Positions 1-5,665 of a stretch of 8,763 nucleotides of DNA are shown here, piece after piece. Position numbers and translations under genes: made by a program. Numbering within the stretch: position 1 is the first letter of the stretch; every line of letters starts with the position of its first letter. The notes beneath the pieces were generated by a model. It ran no database searches. It was not told where the DNA came from and was given only the letters and a program-made list of their open reading frames with translations. The stretch is taken from contig CAMBEY010000113.1 of the NCBI GenBank assembly GCA_945865705.1, positions 1-8,763 on the forward strand, written 5' to 3'. The stretch comes from Candidatus Sulfopaludibacter sp. SbA3 (GTDB taxonomy: Bacteria; Acidobacteriota; Terriglobia; 2-12-FULL-54-10).

Positions 1-795
1 TTCATGCAACAGGATGCCGGGCCATCCGGGGCCTAACACCACTTCCATCTCACCCGCAGGAGCGTCCACGGCATCCAGTTGCAGAATGGCCTGGCGCGCG
101 GCCTCGGTGGCGAAGTGCTCGGGAGTTTTTTCGTTGAGAAAGAAATCGAACTCGACGCGACCGCCGCCCCCGCTTGAGCCGCGCTGCACCTGCGAGCCAT
201 CCTGCGCCAGACAGAAAACGCTGAAGCGGGCCAGCGGTTGATAGTCACCTGTAACGTTGCCCTCGGAGGTGACATTCAGTATGGTGCGCACCTCGTCGGC
301 GTATCCTGCGCGAACCTGCGCGATGCGGGAGTCATGGGCGCGGGCGGCGCGATCAGCGCGCCAGACCAGATCCAACTTGGTGGCGAGGTCCATGTCCGTA
401 GGCGCTTGCACCACAGGATAGAGGTTGCGTGCCCAGGCCTGTTGGCTTTGTTCATTGATGCTCATGGAAACGACACGCGCCGGCGCGCTGGAGATATGCG
501 CTGCCAGGCGTGCGGCCTTCACGATCTTGTCGCTCGATAGATCGTCGGTGTAGGCATATCCCGTGCGCTCACCAGAGATGACACGGATGCCGCAGCCCAC
601 CGAAACGCCCTGGGTGGCGCCCTTAACGAGAGACTCGTCGAGGCTGATGGAGGATGTGGACCGGTACTCGAAGTAGAGATCGGCGTAATCTCCGCCATCG
701 GCCAGCGCGGTGGAGAGGTAGCGATCGAGATCGGCATCTGACAAGCCGTACTTTTCGGAGAAGAATTGTCTGGCGTGATTCCTGTATTGAGGCAT
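1..795 (-). CDS. tldD: TldD-family metalloprotease, N-terminal half (partial)
   Basis: The 265 codons in the window match the N-terminal part of TldD, which works with PmbA/TldE as a zinc-dependent protease on small peptides and modified precursors in the cytoplasm. The visible protein starts MPQYRNHARQF. It has the family's early YADLYFEYR strand (about residues 37-45), the DESLVKGATQGVSVGCGIRV segment and RTGYAYTDDLS. It ends GPGWPGILLHE, so the window edge cuts the protein right after the first two residues of the HExxxH zinc motif (H264, E265). The C-terminal half lies outside, and completeness cannot be judged. ATG at 795 is the first possible start: an in-frame TAA lies ten codons upstream, with no ATG, GTG or TTG between. 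It is transcribed divergently from the secreted-protein gene at 1627. The family assignment is strong; substrate and partner are not visible here. Confidence 0.93.
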   Translation of the reverse strand, partial: MPQYRNHARQFFSEKYGLSDADLDRYLSTALADGGDYADLYFEYRSTSSISLDESLVKGATQGVSVGCGIRVISGERTGYAYTDDLSSDKIVKAARLAAHISSAPARVVSMSINEQSQQAWARNLYPVVQAPTDMDLATKLDLVWRADRAARAHDSRIAQVRAGYADEVRTILNVTSEGNVTGDYQPLARFSVFCLAQDGSQVQRGSSGGGGRVEFDFFLNEKTPEHFATEAARQAILQLDAVDAPAGEMEVVLGPGWPGILLHE

Positions 796-814
796 GTAAT
801 TGTTGGCGAATGTG

Positions 815-821
815 CTCCTTT
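815..821 (-). promoter_or_regulatory. Distant Shine-Dalgarno-like AAAGGAG of tldD
   Basis: On the minus strand AAAGGAG lies 19 nt before the tldD ATG at 795, much further than the usual 5-10 nt. No other start codon lies between them in frame, and no better SD is seen nearer the ATG. Either the leader loops out the extra bases or initiation is SD-independent. Confidence 0.35.
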
Positions 822-990
822 AGCCACCTTAGCACAGCTAGGGATGACCGTCAAAAAAACACCCCGCCAATGTGCCAACCATATAGATGCGCCATCTGAA
901 AACATTGGGCGAAGCCGGGACTAACCAGAGAGATGGCCGGAGAGTTGGAAAATGAATATCGGAACCGGAAAATAAATTTGCAAAAGGGGC

Positions 991-1020
991 TTGCATTGGC
1001 CAATGAGCGCACAGTACAAT
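991..1020 (+). promoter_or_regulatory. Weak promoter candidate with a 12-bp palindrome in its spacer
   Basis: TTGCAT (991-996) and TACAAT (1015-1020) are 18 nt apart, giving 3/6 and 5/6 matches to the sigma70 consensus. CATTGGCCAATG at 994-1005 is a perfect 12-bp palindrome overlapping the -35 box and spacer, where a dimeric repressor could sit. Whether this promoter is used is unknown; a better one lies at 1247. Confidence 0.25.
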
Positions 1021-1104
1021 CGCAATCTGTTTTGAACTGATCGTAAGCCGGTACTTTGAACCAATTTGATGACGGGCCTGAGCAACCCGGATTTGAGTTT
1101 GCAG

Positions 1105-1133
1105 TTGACTCGAAAGTCAGAGCGGTCGATAGT
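1105..1133 (+). promoter_or_regulatory. Second weak promoter candidate
   Basis: TTGACT (1105-1110) and GATAGT (1128-1133) are separated by exactly 17 nt, matching the consensus at 5/6 and 4/6 positions. If used, it would give a leader of about 485 nt for the gene at 1627. It is a consensus match only. Confidence 0.22.
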
Positions 1134-1246
1134 ATTCTTGAAGTGCCGGTATTCCGCATTGACATGGCAAGGAATGAGCATCCTTGGTCCGCGACGAATG
1201 AGGTAACTTGAAACGCAACCTCAACCGCGCTTTCCAGGAAAAATAC

Positions 1247-1275
1247 TTGCCACTCCCAGGCAGGGATGATATAAA
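1247..1275 (+). promoter_or_regulatory. Sigma70-type promoter for the secreted-protein gene
   Basis: TTGCCA (1247-1252), a 17-nt spacer and TATAAA (1270-1275) give 5/6 matches in each box with ideal spacing. This is the best promoter seen in the window on the plus strand. The expected start of transcription is near 1282, which leaves a leader of about 345 nt before the ATG at 1627. That leader contains all three hairpins and both copies of the 16-bp repeat. Confidence 0.5.
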
Positions 1276-1310
1276 AAGTTTTCGTTTACCCTGTGGTCCT
1301 ATGCAGTATA

Positions 1311-1344
1311 GGCCGATATACTCTCTGAGCGGAGAGTAGCGGCC
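1311..1344 (+). promoter_or_regulatory. Leader hairpin A with TGAGCG loop
   Basis: An outer stem GGCCG (1311-1315)/CGGCC (1340-1344) and an inner 7-bp stem TACTCTC (1319-1325)/GAGAGTA (1332-1338) are separated by a 3-by-1 internal loop. The apical loop is TGAGCG (1326-1331). There is no following T-run, so it is not a simple terminator. It lies about 30 nt after the predicted transcription start. Confidence 0.45.
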
Positions 1345-1433
1345 ACGGACCAACGGAATGCCTGGGGAAAGGTATGGCGAACTGACATCCGGAACGACGG
1401 TCAGCAATACGCCGGAGATTCAAATGTCAGGGC

Positions 1434-1520
1434 GCAATTGTTCTGAGCAGCTTTGTTAGAGCAGTAAGTTTTTGAACAGAGCGTTTTGAGCGAAATGCTC
1501 TGATGCAATTGTTCTGAGCA
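1434..1520 (+). repeat. 16-bp exact direct repeat (two copies)
   Basis: GCAATTGTTCTGAGCA occurs exactly at 1434-1449 and 1505-1520, 71 bases apart start to start. Each copy contains the palindrome CAATTG and a TGAGCA hexamer. Flanks of the two copies differ, so this is not a simple tandem duplication. A second exact repeat, TAGAGCAG, lies at 1457-1464 and 1547-1554. The copies could be protein-binding sites or parts of RNA structures. Confidence 0.75.
1477..1502 (+). promoter_or_regulatory. Leader hairpin B with TGAGCG loop
   Basis: CAGAGCGTTT (1477-1486) pairs with AAATGCTCTG (1493-1502) over ten base pairs, one of them G-U. The hexaloop is TGAGCG (1487-1492), identical to the loop of hairpin A. 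It sits between the two copies of the 16-bp repeat. No T-run follows. Confidence 0.5.
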
Positions 1521-1544
1521 CGAGAGGGAGTGGGGCGCGGGCAG

Positions 1545-1573
1545 CCTAGAGCAGCCGCAACGTCGCTCTAAGG
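1545..1573 (+). promoter_or_regulatory. Leader hairpin C upstream of the ribosome binding site
   Basis: TAGAGC (1547-1552) pairs with GCTCTA (1565-1570). The stem extends by CC/GG (1545-1546 with 1572-1573) across one bulged A, and the loop is 12 nt. The TAGAGC arm is also present at 1457-1462, so the 3' arm GCTCTA has alternative partners. It ends about 37 nt before the SD at 1610. Confidence 0.35.
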
Positions 1574-1609
1574 GTTTAACAGAAATTACGATCACATCCA
1601 TTTATGGAG

Positions 1610-1615
1610 AAGGAG
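1610..1615 (+). promoter_or_regulatory. Ribosome binding site of the secreted-protein gene
   Basis: AAGGAG lies 11 nt before ATG 1627, within the purine-rich stretch GGAGAAGGAG. The next in-frame ATG (1636) would be 20 nt away, which supports the first ATG as the start. Confidence 0.6.
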
Positions 1616-1626
1616 AATTAACACAA

Positions 1627-3225
1627 ATGAAAAGAATGACCATGAAGTTTATGGCCTTGGCTCTGATGATGGTCGCCAGCACGGCGGCCCTCTACGCTCA
1701 GGGCGTGGCCTTCACCTCCACCAGCTTGCCCCGCCAGATGCGGCAAGAAGGTATCACGGAAGTAGCTGGTGAAATTCAGCTGACCGCACTCACGGCTGGC
1801 ACCGTTCAGGATGGGTCATCGATCGACATCGTTTTTTCGGTGGCCATCACGAACAATTCCACAGGCGATGCGGTAGCCGCCAACATCAACATTAACAATA
1901 ACGTTGTTTGCACCGGTCCAGCAGTACCGGTAACATCCACTGTGGACGCGAATTGCGATGTTGGCGTCGGCCAGACCATGACCGCTGGCCTGGTGGGAAC
2001 CCAAACACTTCGCGTCAGCTTTCCTGCGGACGTGGTATTTGAGGCAGGCGATCGAATTGTTATTGCCAGAGTCCGCGCCAACGCCAGCTCCGCCGTCGGC
2101 GTAGGTAGCGTACAGGCCACGATGGCTGGTTCGAGTTCCCAGCCGGCAGCCTTCCCGATCACCTTTACAGATCCACAGCGCCAGGTCGGTGTGCTGAATG
2201 GGACGATCTCTGTCCGTTTCAACTCAACTACGGCGCCGGTGCTGTTTATGCAGACCTGCATCTTCCCGAACGGGCTCGCAGCGGTAGCCGATGTGAATCG
2301 ATTCCGGATTCGCATTGACGAAGTATTTCCCGCCGCTCTGACCACGGATGCGCAGGAAACTAATGCCGCACCATTGCATGATCCGAGCAATGGAGTGACG
2401 CTCACCATCACTCTGAATAACGTTCCTGCAGGCGTGGTGGTGAACGCTCCTGTGCTCGTCACCAGCACGGATTTCCAGGACGCTCCAGTCAATATCACTG
2501 TGAATATGTTGACGCAGCCCACGGCGGCCATCCAACAGACGGTTGCGAATACCCCGATCGTATTTGTATTCACCGTGGACCAGAGCAGCACTGCGCTGCT
2601 TGAGCGTCTTCTGCTGAATTTCTGGTTTAAGGCGGATACCACAAGCACGACCAACCCCCTCGCTCTGCCCTCGCTCGGCACGCCCGCGAACGTACAGGCC
2701 TCCGTGTCGGTCACCCCGGTCACTACCACTGATTCCGTCATCGTCCGGTTTACGCCGAACTCGGTTGGACCGACGACTGTGGCTACCATAACGGATTGCA
2801 ACACTCGCCTCCTGTTCACCTGGGTGGCCACGGTTGCTGACGTCGAAACTGGCATTGCAATCGCCAATACTTCGTCTGACGACGCCGCATTTGGTTCAGG
2901 CTCAGCTAGTGGCGCGACCGCTCAGAATGGAACCTGCACTCTGACCGGTTATCCATCGGCTGGAGGCACGCCTGTTTCCTTCACCACCGCTACCATTAAC
3001 GCTGGTTCCACTCTTCCGTTCCTGCTGAGCGGCACCACTGGCTTCGCCAACTTCACCGGATATGTTCTAACGGTGTGCAACTTCCAGGTAGGCCATGCGT
3101 TTGCGTTTATCACCAACGGTCGTGGAACTGTTACCGGTCCCACGTTGGCACAGGGTTACCTGGCGAACGTGATTCCGGGCGGAACCCGTCCGACCGGTGG
3201 CTCCACTGAAAGCCTTGGTGACTAA
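1627..3225 (+). CDS. Secreted Thr/Ala/Val-rich beta-type protein of acidobacterial family
   Basis: This is a 532-residue exported protein of unknown function. Residues 1-24 are a signal peptide (MKRMTMKF, a hydrophobic core, then ALYA before Q25). Residues about 36-180 hold a beta-rich domain opening with RQEGITEVAGEIQLTA, which resembles the 'EGlTElvGdI' opening I associate with Solibacter-type secreted proteins. Residues about 185-385 form a second Val/Thr-rich beta region. Residues 389-515 form a C-terminal module: C391-NTRLLFTWV, TGIAIANTSSD (408-418), GTCTLTGYP (435-443), GYVLTVCNFQVGHAFAF (478-494) and AQGYLANVIP. Six cysteines (95, 110, 211, 391, 437, 484) suggest disulfides after export. 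The low-charge composition fits a surface or extracellular protein. The gene has its own promoter, a long structured leader and a strong terminator, which suggests separately controlled and possibly high expression. No catalytic motif was seen. An adhesin-like or matrix role is possible but unproven. Confidence 0.9.
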   Translation: MKRMTMKFMALALMMVASTAALYAQGVAFTSTSLPRQMRQEGITEVAGEIQLTALTAGTVQDGSSIDIVFSVAITNNSTGDAVAANININNNVVCTGPAVPVTSTVDANCDVGVGQTMTAGLVGTQTLRVSFPADVVFEAGDRIVIARVRANASSAVGVGSVQATMAGSSSQPAAFPITFTDPQRQVGVLNGTISVRFNSTTAPVLFMQTCIFPNGLAAVADVNRFRIRIDEVFPAALTTDAQETNAAPLHDPSNGVTLTITLNNVPAGVVVNAPVLVTSTDFQDAPVNITVNMLTQPTAAIQQTVANTPIVFVFTVDQSSTALLERLLLNFWFKADTTSTTNPLALPSLGTPANVQASVSVTPVTTTDSVIVRFTPNSVGPTTVATITDCNTRLLFTWVATVADVETGIAIANTSSDDAAFGSGSASGATAQNGTCTLTGYPSAGGTPVSFTTATINAGSTLPFLLSGTTGFANFTGYVLTVCNFQVGHAFAFITNGRGTVTGPTLAQGYLANVIPGGTRPTGGSTESLGD

Positions 3226-3265
3226 CGACCACCCAATACACCCCATCCTCATTTGAGGGTGCTTC

Positions 3266-3303
3266 AGAGAGACGGTCGAATCGACCGTCTCTCTTTTGTT
3301 TTT
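3266..3303 (+). terminator. Intrinsic terminator after the secreted-protein gene
   Basis: A perfect 13-bp stem (3266-3278 with 3282-3294) with an AAT loop is followed by TTTTGTTTTT (3294-3303). The stem core is ACGGTCG/CGACCGT. It lies 40 nt after the TAA at 3223-3225 and should end most transcripts before the DUF1573 gene. Confidence 0.92.
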
Positions 3304-3355
3304 GGGCAACCTGTAAGACCTGAATTTTCATCGAAGTTAAGGTGAAGGAGTAGCT

Positions 3356-4144
3356 ATGAGGGTGAAGGAAATATTGAGCATTCTAGTTTTGTTTTTGGCA
3401 ATGGGCAATTTCCCCTGGTCGGGGAACATTTCCCAGCATGCGATGGCGCAGGAAGCATCTGTCGTCGAAACTACACTACGTCGCCGGGTGGCGGAATTCT
3501 ACGCACTGATGAAGGCGAAGAGATCTGCTGAAGCGGAACGCTTGGTAACCGCCGATACGCTCGAGCAATTTCGGTTGATGCCGAACGGGGAATTCCTGGG
3601 CGTGGAAGTCGACTCAATGGAGATTTCAAAGGATGGAAAATCTGCAACAATCAATATCAACCTTCTTGTATCTTCTGCGACCTTGCCCGTGCCGTTCCAG
3701 CTTCCCCGGAAGACCAATTGGCGGCTGGAAAGTGACGGCTGGCGAATCGTGATTCCGCAGCAGACAATGGAATCGGGTGCCAGCTCGATGTTCAAGAGTA
3801 CGGCTCCCCAATCGGGAAAGCTCCCGAGTTTCGATTTGCAATTCACGCAGCCGATTGTGGATGTAACTCCCATTAAACAGGGCGAAAAGAAGATCGCCAA
3901 ATTTTCCTTCACCAATTCCGCCGCGCATCCGGTGACTATAGTGAATATTGAAGCGGATTGCGGCTGCGTGGTGATGAAAACGGTTAAGAAGACTTATAAG
4001 CCGGGTGAGGCGGGTGAGCTTGAAATGGAGTTCGATTCCACCAAATACGCTTATGATTTTGGGCAAACCGTGGCAATCATCACGGAGCCCGGCAATCAGC
4101 GCATAAACTTGCTGCTAAAGGCCAGCGTCGCGCCGAAGCAATAA
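3356..4144 (+). CDS. Exported DUF1573-domain protein with NTF2-like N-terminal region
   Basis: This is a 262-residue protein. Residues 1-31 are a signal peptide ending AMA before Q32. Residues about 36-135 start with two helices (VETTLRRRVAEFYALMKAKRSAEAERLV), then beta strands ending in WRLESDGWRIVIP, the pattern of an NTF2/SnoaL-like fold; this part is inferred from pattern. Residues about 157-258 match DUF1573, an Ig-like domain: FSFTNSAAHPVTIVNIEADCGC, then YKPGEAGELEMEFDSTK and GNQRINLLLKA. The C202-G-C204 pair is the family's conserved CxC-type element. DUF1573 function is not established. AAGGAG at 3345-3350 lies 5 nt before the ATG, an ideal spacing. The terminator at 3266 separates it from the gene upstream. 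No clear promoter was seen in the 52 bases between, so expression may depend on read-through or on a promoter I cannot recognise. The stop codon is one base from the palindrome at 4146. Confidence 0.88.
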   Translation: MRVKEILSILVLFLAMGNFPWSGNISQHAMAQEASVVETTLRRRVAEFYALMKAKRSAEAERLVTADTLEQFRLMPNGEFLGVEVDSMEISKDGKSATININLLVSSATLPVPFQLPRKTNWRLESDGWRIVIPQQTMESGASSMFKSTAPQSGKLPSFDLQFTQPIVDVTPIKQGEKKIAKFSFTNSAAHPVTIVNIEADCGCVVMKTVKKTYKPGEAGELEMEFDSTKYAYDFGQTVAIITEPGNQRINLLLKASVAPKQ

Positions 4145-4145
4145 G

Positions 4146-4298
4146 CAACCCCCCCGCGCCTTAACCGCAGAGGACGCAGAGGTGCGCAGGGTAAAACTGA
4201 GAACCAATACCTTCCGCCTAATTGCATCTTTGTGCTTCCCGTTTTTGTTTTTACCCTGTGTACCTCTGCGTCCTCCGCGGTTAAGGCGCGGGGGGTTG
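4146..4298. repeat. Long imperfect palindrome, dispersed intergenic repeat
   Basis: The left arm (4146-4196) and right arm (4249-4298) are inverted copies with three mismatches and one extra C across about 50 bases. Two of the mismatches are G-U capable in the plus-strand transcript. The core, TTAACCGCAGAGGACGCAGAGG on the left arm (4161-4182), belongs to a repeat type I recall as scattered between genes in many environmental bacteria. The 52-base centre is not palindromic. The element lies one base after the DUF1573 stop and 17 bases before the purD stop, between convergent genes, so its RNA hairpin could end or stabilise transcripts from both sides. No flanking target duplication and no transposase were seen. 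Frames through it read as repeat peptides, not genes. Confidence 0.9.
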
Positions 4299-4315
4299 TC
4301 GAGAGGCATCCCCTT

Positions 4316-5599
4316 TCAATCAAGAGGGCGGCGTCTCTCCAGACCCTTCTTGCCGATGTCGGTTCGGTAGTGCATTCCGTCAAATTGAATCTTCTCCGCC
4401 GCTGAGTATGCGGCACGTGCGGCCGTGGCCAGATCGGCGCCTGAGGCGGTGATGCCCAGAACGCGCCCGCCGGTAGTTACCAGGCGTCCCTTGTCCATCG
4501 CCGTGCCGGAATGGAAGACCTTCACGCCGGCAGTCTCCGCCGCATCCAATCCAGTAATTAACTTGCCGGTCGCGTAGCTGCCGGGATAGCCTCCTGCGCA
4601 AGCCACCACACAAACGCTCGCGCCAGGCTTCCATGAGAGCGACGGCGTGATCAGCTTCCCCAAGGCGATCTCATGGAGAACCTGAGCGAGATCGGTATCC
4701 AGACGGTAGAGCAGCGCCTGGGTCTCGGGGTCACCAAAGCGGACGTTGTACTCCAGCACCTTTGGTCCTTCCGCGGTGATCATCAAACCACAGTACAGGA
4801 CACCGCGAAATGGAGTACCTTCCGCGCGCAGGCCCGCGAGCGTGGGATGAACAATTTGCTTCATCACGCGCTGCGTCAGTGTCCCCGAGATAATGCTGTC
4901 GTTGCAATAGGCCCCCATGCCCCCTGTATTCGACCCGGTGTCGCCGTCTCCCACTCGCTTGTGGTCTTGAGTAGGGGCCATAGGCAAAACAGAATCACCA
5001 TCGGTGAGGACGAGGAAGGAAACCTCTTCGCCGATCAGGCACTGTTCCAATACCACCTGCATACCCGCCGCGCCCACCAGTTCGCCGCTTAGCACCGAGT
5101 TCAGCGCGGCCTCTGTCTCAGCGCGATTGGATGCGACCACTACGCCCTTGCCCGCCGCCAGACCATCTGCTTTAACTACGGCAGGGCCTCCCCAACGATT
5201 GGCGTATTGCTGGGCGGTGTGTGGATCGGAGCACACTACGAATTCAGCGGTGGGAATGCCGTGGCGTTGCATGAACTGCTTGGCGTGAATCTTGCTGCCC
5301 TCCAATTGCGCGGCCGCCTTGGCAGGACCGGCAACCAACACTCCCTGAGATTGCAAATCATCCACCAATCCAGCTACCAGGGGGGCCTCTGGTCCGACCA
5401 CGACCAGGTCGATCTGATTCTCACGGACCAACTGCAAGACAGACGTTGTAGACATTTCGCGCAACGGCAGACAGACCGCATCTCTGCTAATACCACCGTT
5501 GCCGGGGGCGCAGAACACACGCTCCACCAAAGAGCTTTGCGCAAGTTTCCAGACCAGCGCGTGTTCGCGCCCGCCACCGCCAATAACCAAGGCTCTCAA
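4316..5599 (-). CDS. purD: Phosphoribosylamine-glycine ligase (GAR synthetase)
   Basis: PurD joins glycine to 5-phosphoribosylamine using ATP, the second step of de novo purine synthesis, in the cytoplasm. At 427 residues it has normal family length. The N-terminal domain begins with the nucleotide-type loop IGGGGREHAL (6-15) and APGNGGIS (31-38). The ATP-grasp domain shows KADGLAAGKG (143-152) and THE long conserved DHKRVGDGDTGSNTGGMGAY (212-231). RFGDPETQ (287-294) matches the GARS signature. The C-terminal domain follows, ending KGLERRRPLD. The start is TTG at 5599, because upstream in-frame codons give no ATG or GTG and the protein already begins at the family's usual N-terminus. It is probably the last gene of a unit with the kinase and lipoprotein genes, 66 nt after the latter. 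All key motifs are intact. Confidence 0.97.
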   Translation of the reverse strand: MRALVIGGGGREHALVWKLAQSSLVERVFCAPGNGGISRDAVCLPLREMSTTSVLQLVRENQIDLVVVGPEAPLVAGLVDDLQSQGVLVAGPAKAAAQLEGSKIHAKQFMQRHGIPTAEFVVCSDPHTAQQYANRWGGPAVVKADGLAAGKGVVVASNRAETEAALNSVLSGELVGAAGMQVVLEQCLIGEEVSFLVLTDGDSVLPMAPTQDHKRVGDGDTGSNTGGMGAYCNDSIISGTLTQRVMKQIVHPTLAGLRAEGTPFRGVLYCGLMITAEGPKVLEYNVRFGDPETQALLYRLDTDLAQVLHEIALGKLITPSLSWKPGASVCVVACAGGYPGSYATGKLITGLDAAETAGVKVFHSGTAMDKGRLVTTGGRVLGITASGADLATAARAAYSAAEKIQFDGMHYRTDIGKKGLERRRPLD

Positions 5600-5607
5600 G
5601 CGATCAT

Positions 5608-5612
5608 CCTCC
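5608..5612 (-). promoter_or_regulatory. Ribosome binding site fixing the TTG start of purD
   Basis: GGAGG on the minus strand lies 8 nt before TTG 5599. An out-of-frame ATG directly follows GGAGG and reads M-I-A-stop, its TGA overlapping the TTG. That ATG is too close to the SD to be a good start, so the TTG is preferred. Confidence 0.7.
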
Positions 5613-5665
5613 GGATATTTTTCAATTGATCAAAAAACTTCGAGTACGAAGCGCAACTGTTGTAA

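Larger units (their letters stand above)
796..1626. other. Divergent intergenic region, 831 bases, no convincing gene
   Basis: This gap separates tldD (minus) from the secreted-protein gene (plus). By eye it is more AT-rich than the flanking genes, especially at 870-1320. Open frames exist on the minus strand (about 851-1165, 921-1181 and 1117-1407), but they overlap each other, lack recognisable motifs and show no clear ribosome sites. The region instead holds candidate promoters, a 12-bp palindrome, three hairpins, a 16-bp direct repeat and seven TGAGCR hexamers, listed separately. Nothing recognisable was seen at about 860-990. Confidence 0.7.

Noticed and set aside
826..854. TTGACG-N17-TAAGGT on the minus strand as a tldD promoter
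   Set aside because: The -35 box is good but the -10 matches only 3/6, and the predicted start would fall inside the SD-like AAAGGAG.
884..897. Small AGATG/CATCT hairpin near 884-897
   Set aside because: A five-base stem is expected by chance and has no supporting context.
851..1407. Three overlapping minus-strand open frames in the gap before 1627
   Set aside because: They overlap each other in different frames, show no motif or ribosome site, and lie in a region better explained as regulatory.
1434..1520. CRISPR-like reading of the repeated 16-mer
   Set aside because: There are only two copies, the repeat is too short, and there is no cas gene or leader.
1806..2867. A 353-codon open frame on the minus strand opposite the secreted-protein gene
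   Set aside because: It is a shadow of a Thr/Ala/Val-rich gene whose codon pattern leaves few stops on the opposite strand. It has no motif and no ribosome site, while the plus frame has a signal peptide, SD and terminator.
4096..4416. Short frames through the palindrome, rich in Arg and Gly
   Set aside because: They are translations of the dispersed repeat itself and overlap the ends of two real genes.
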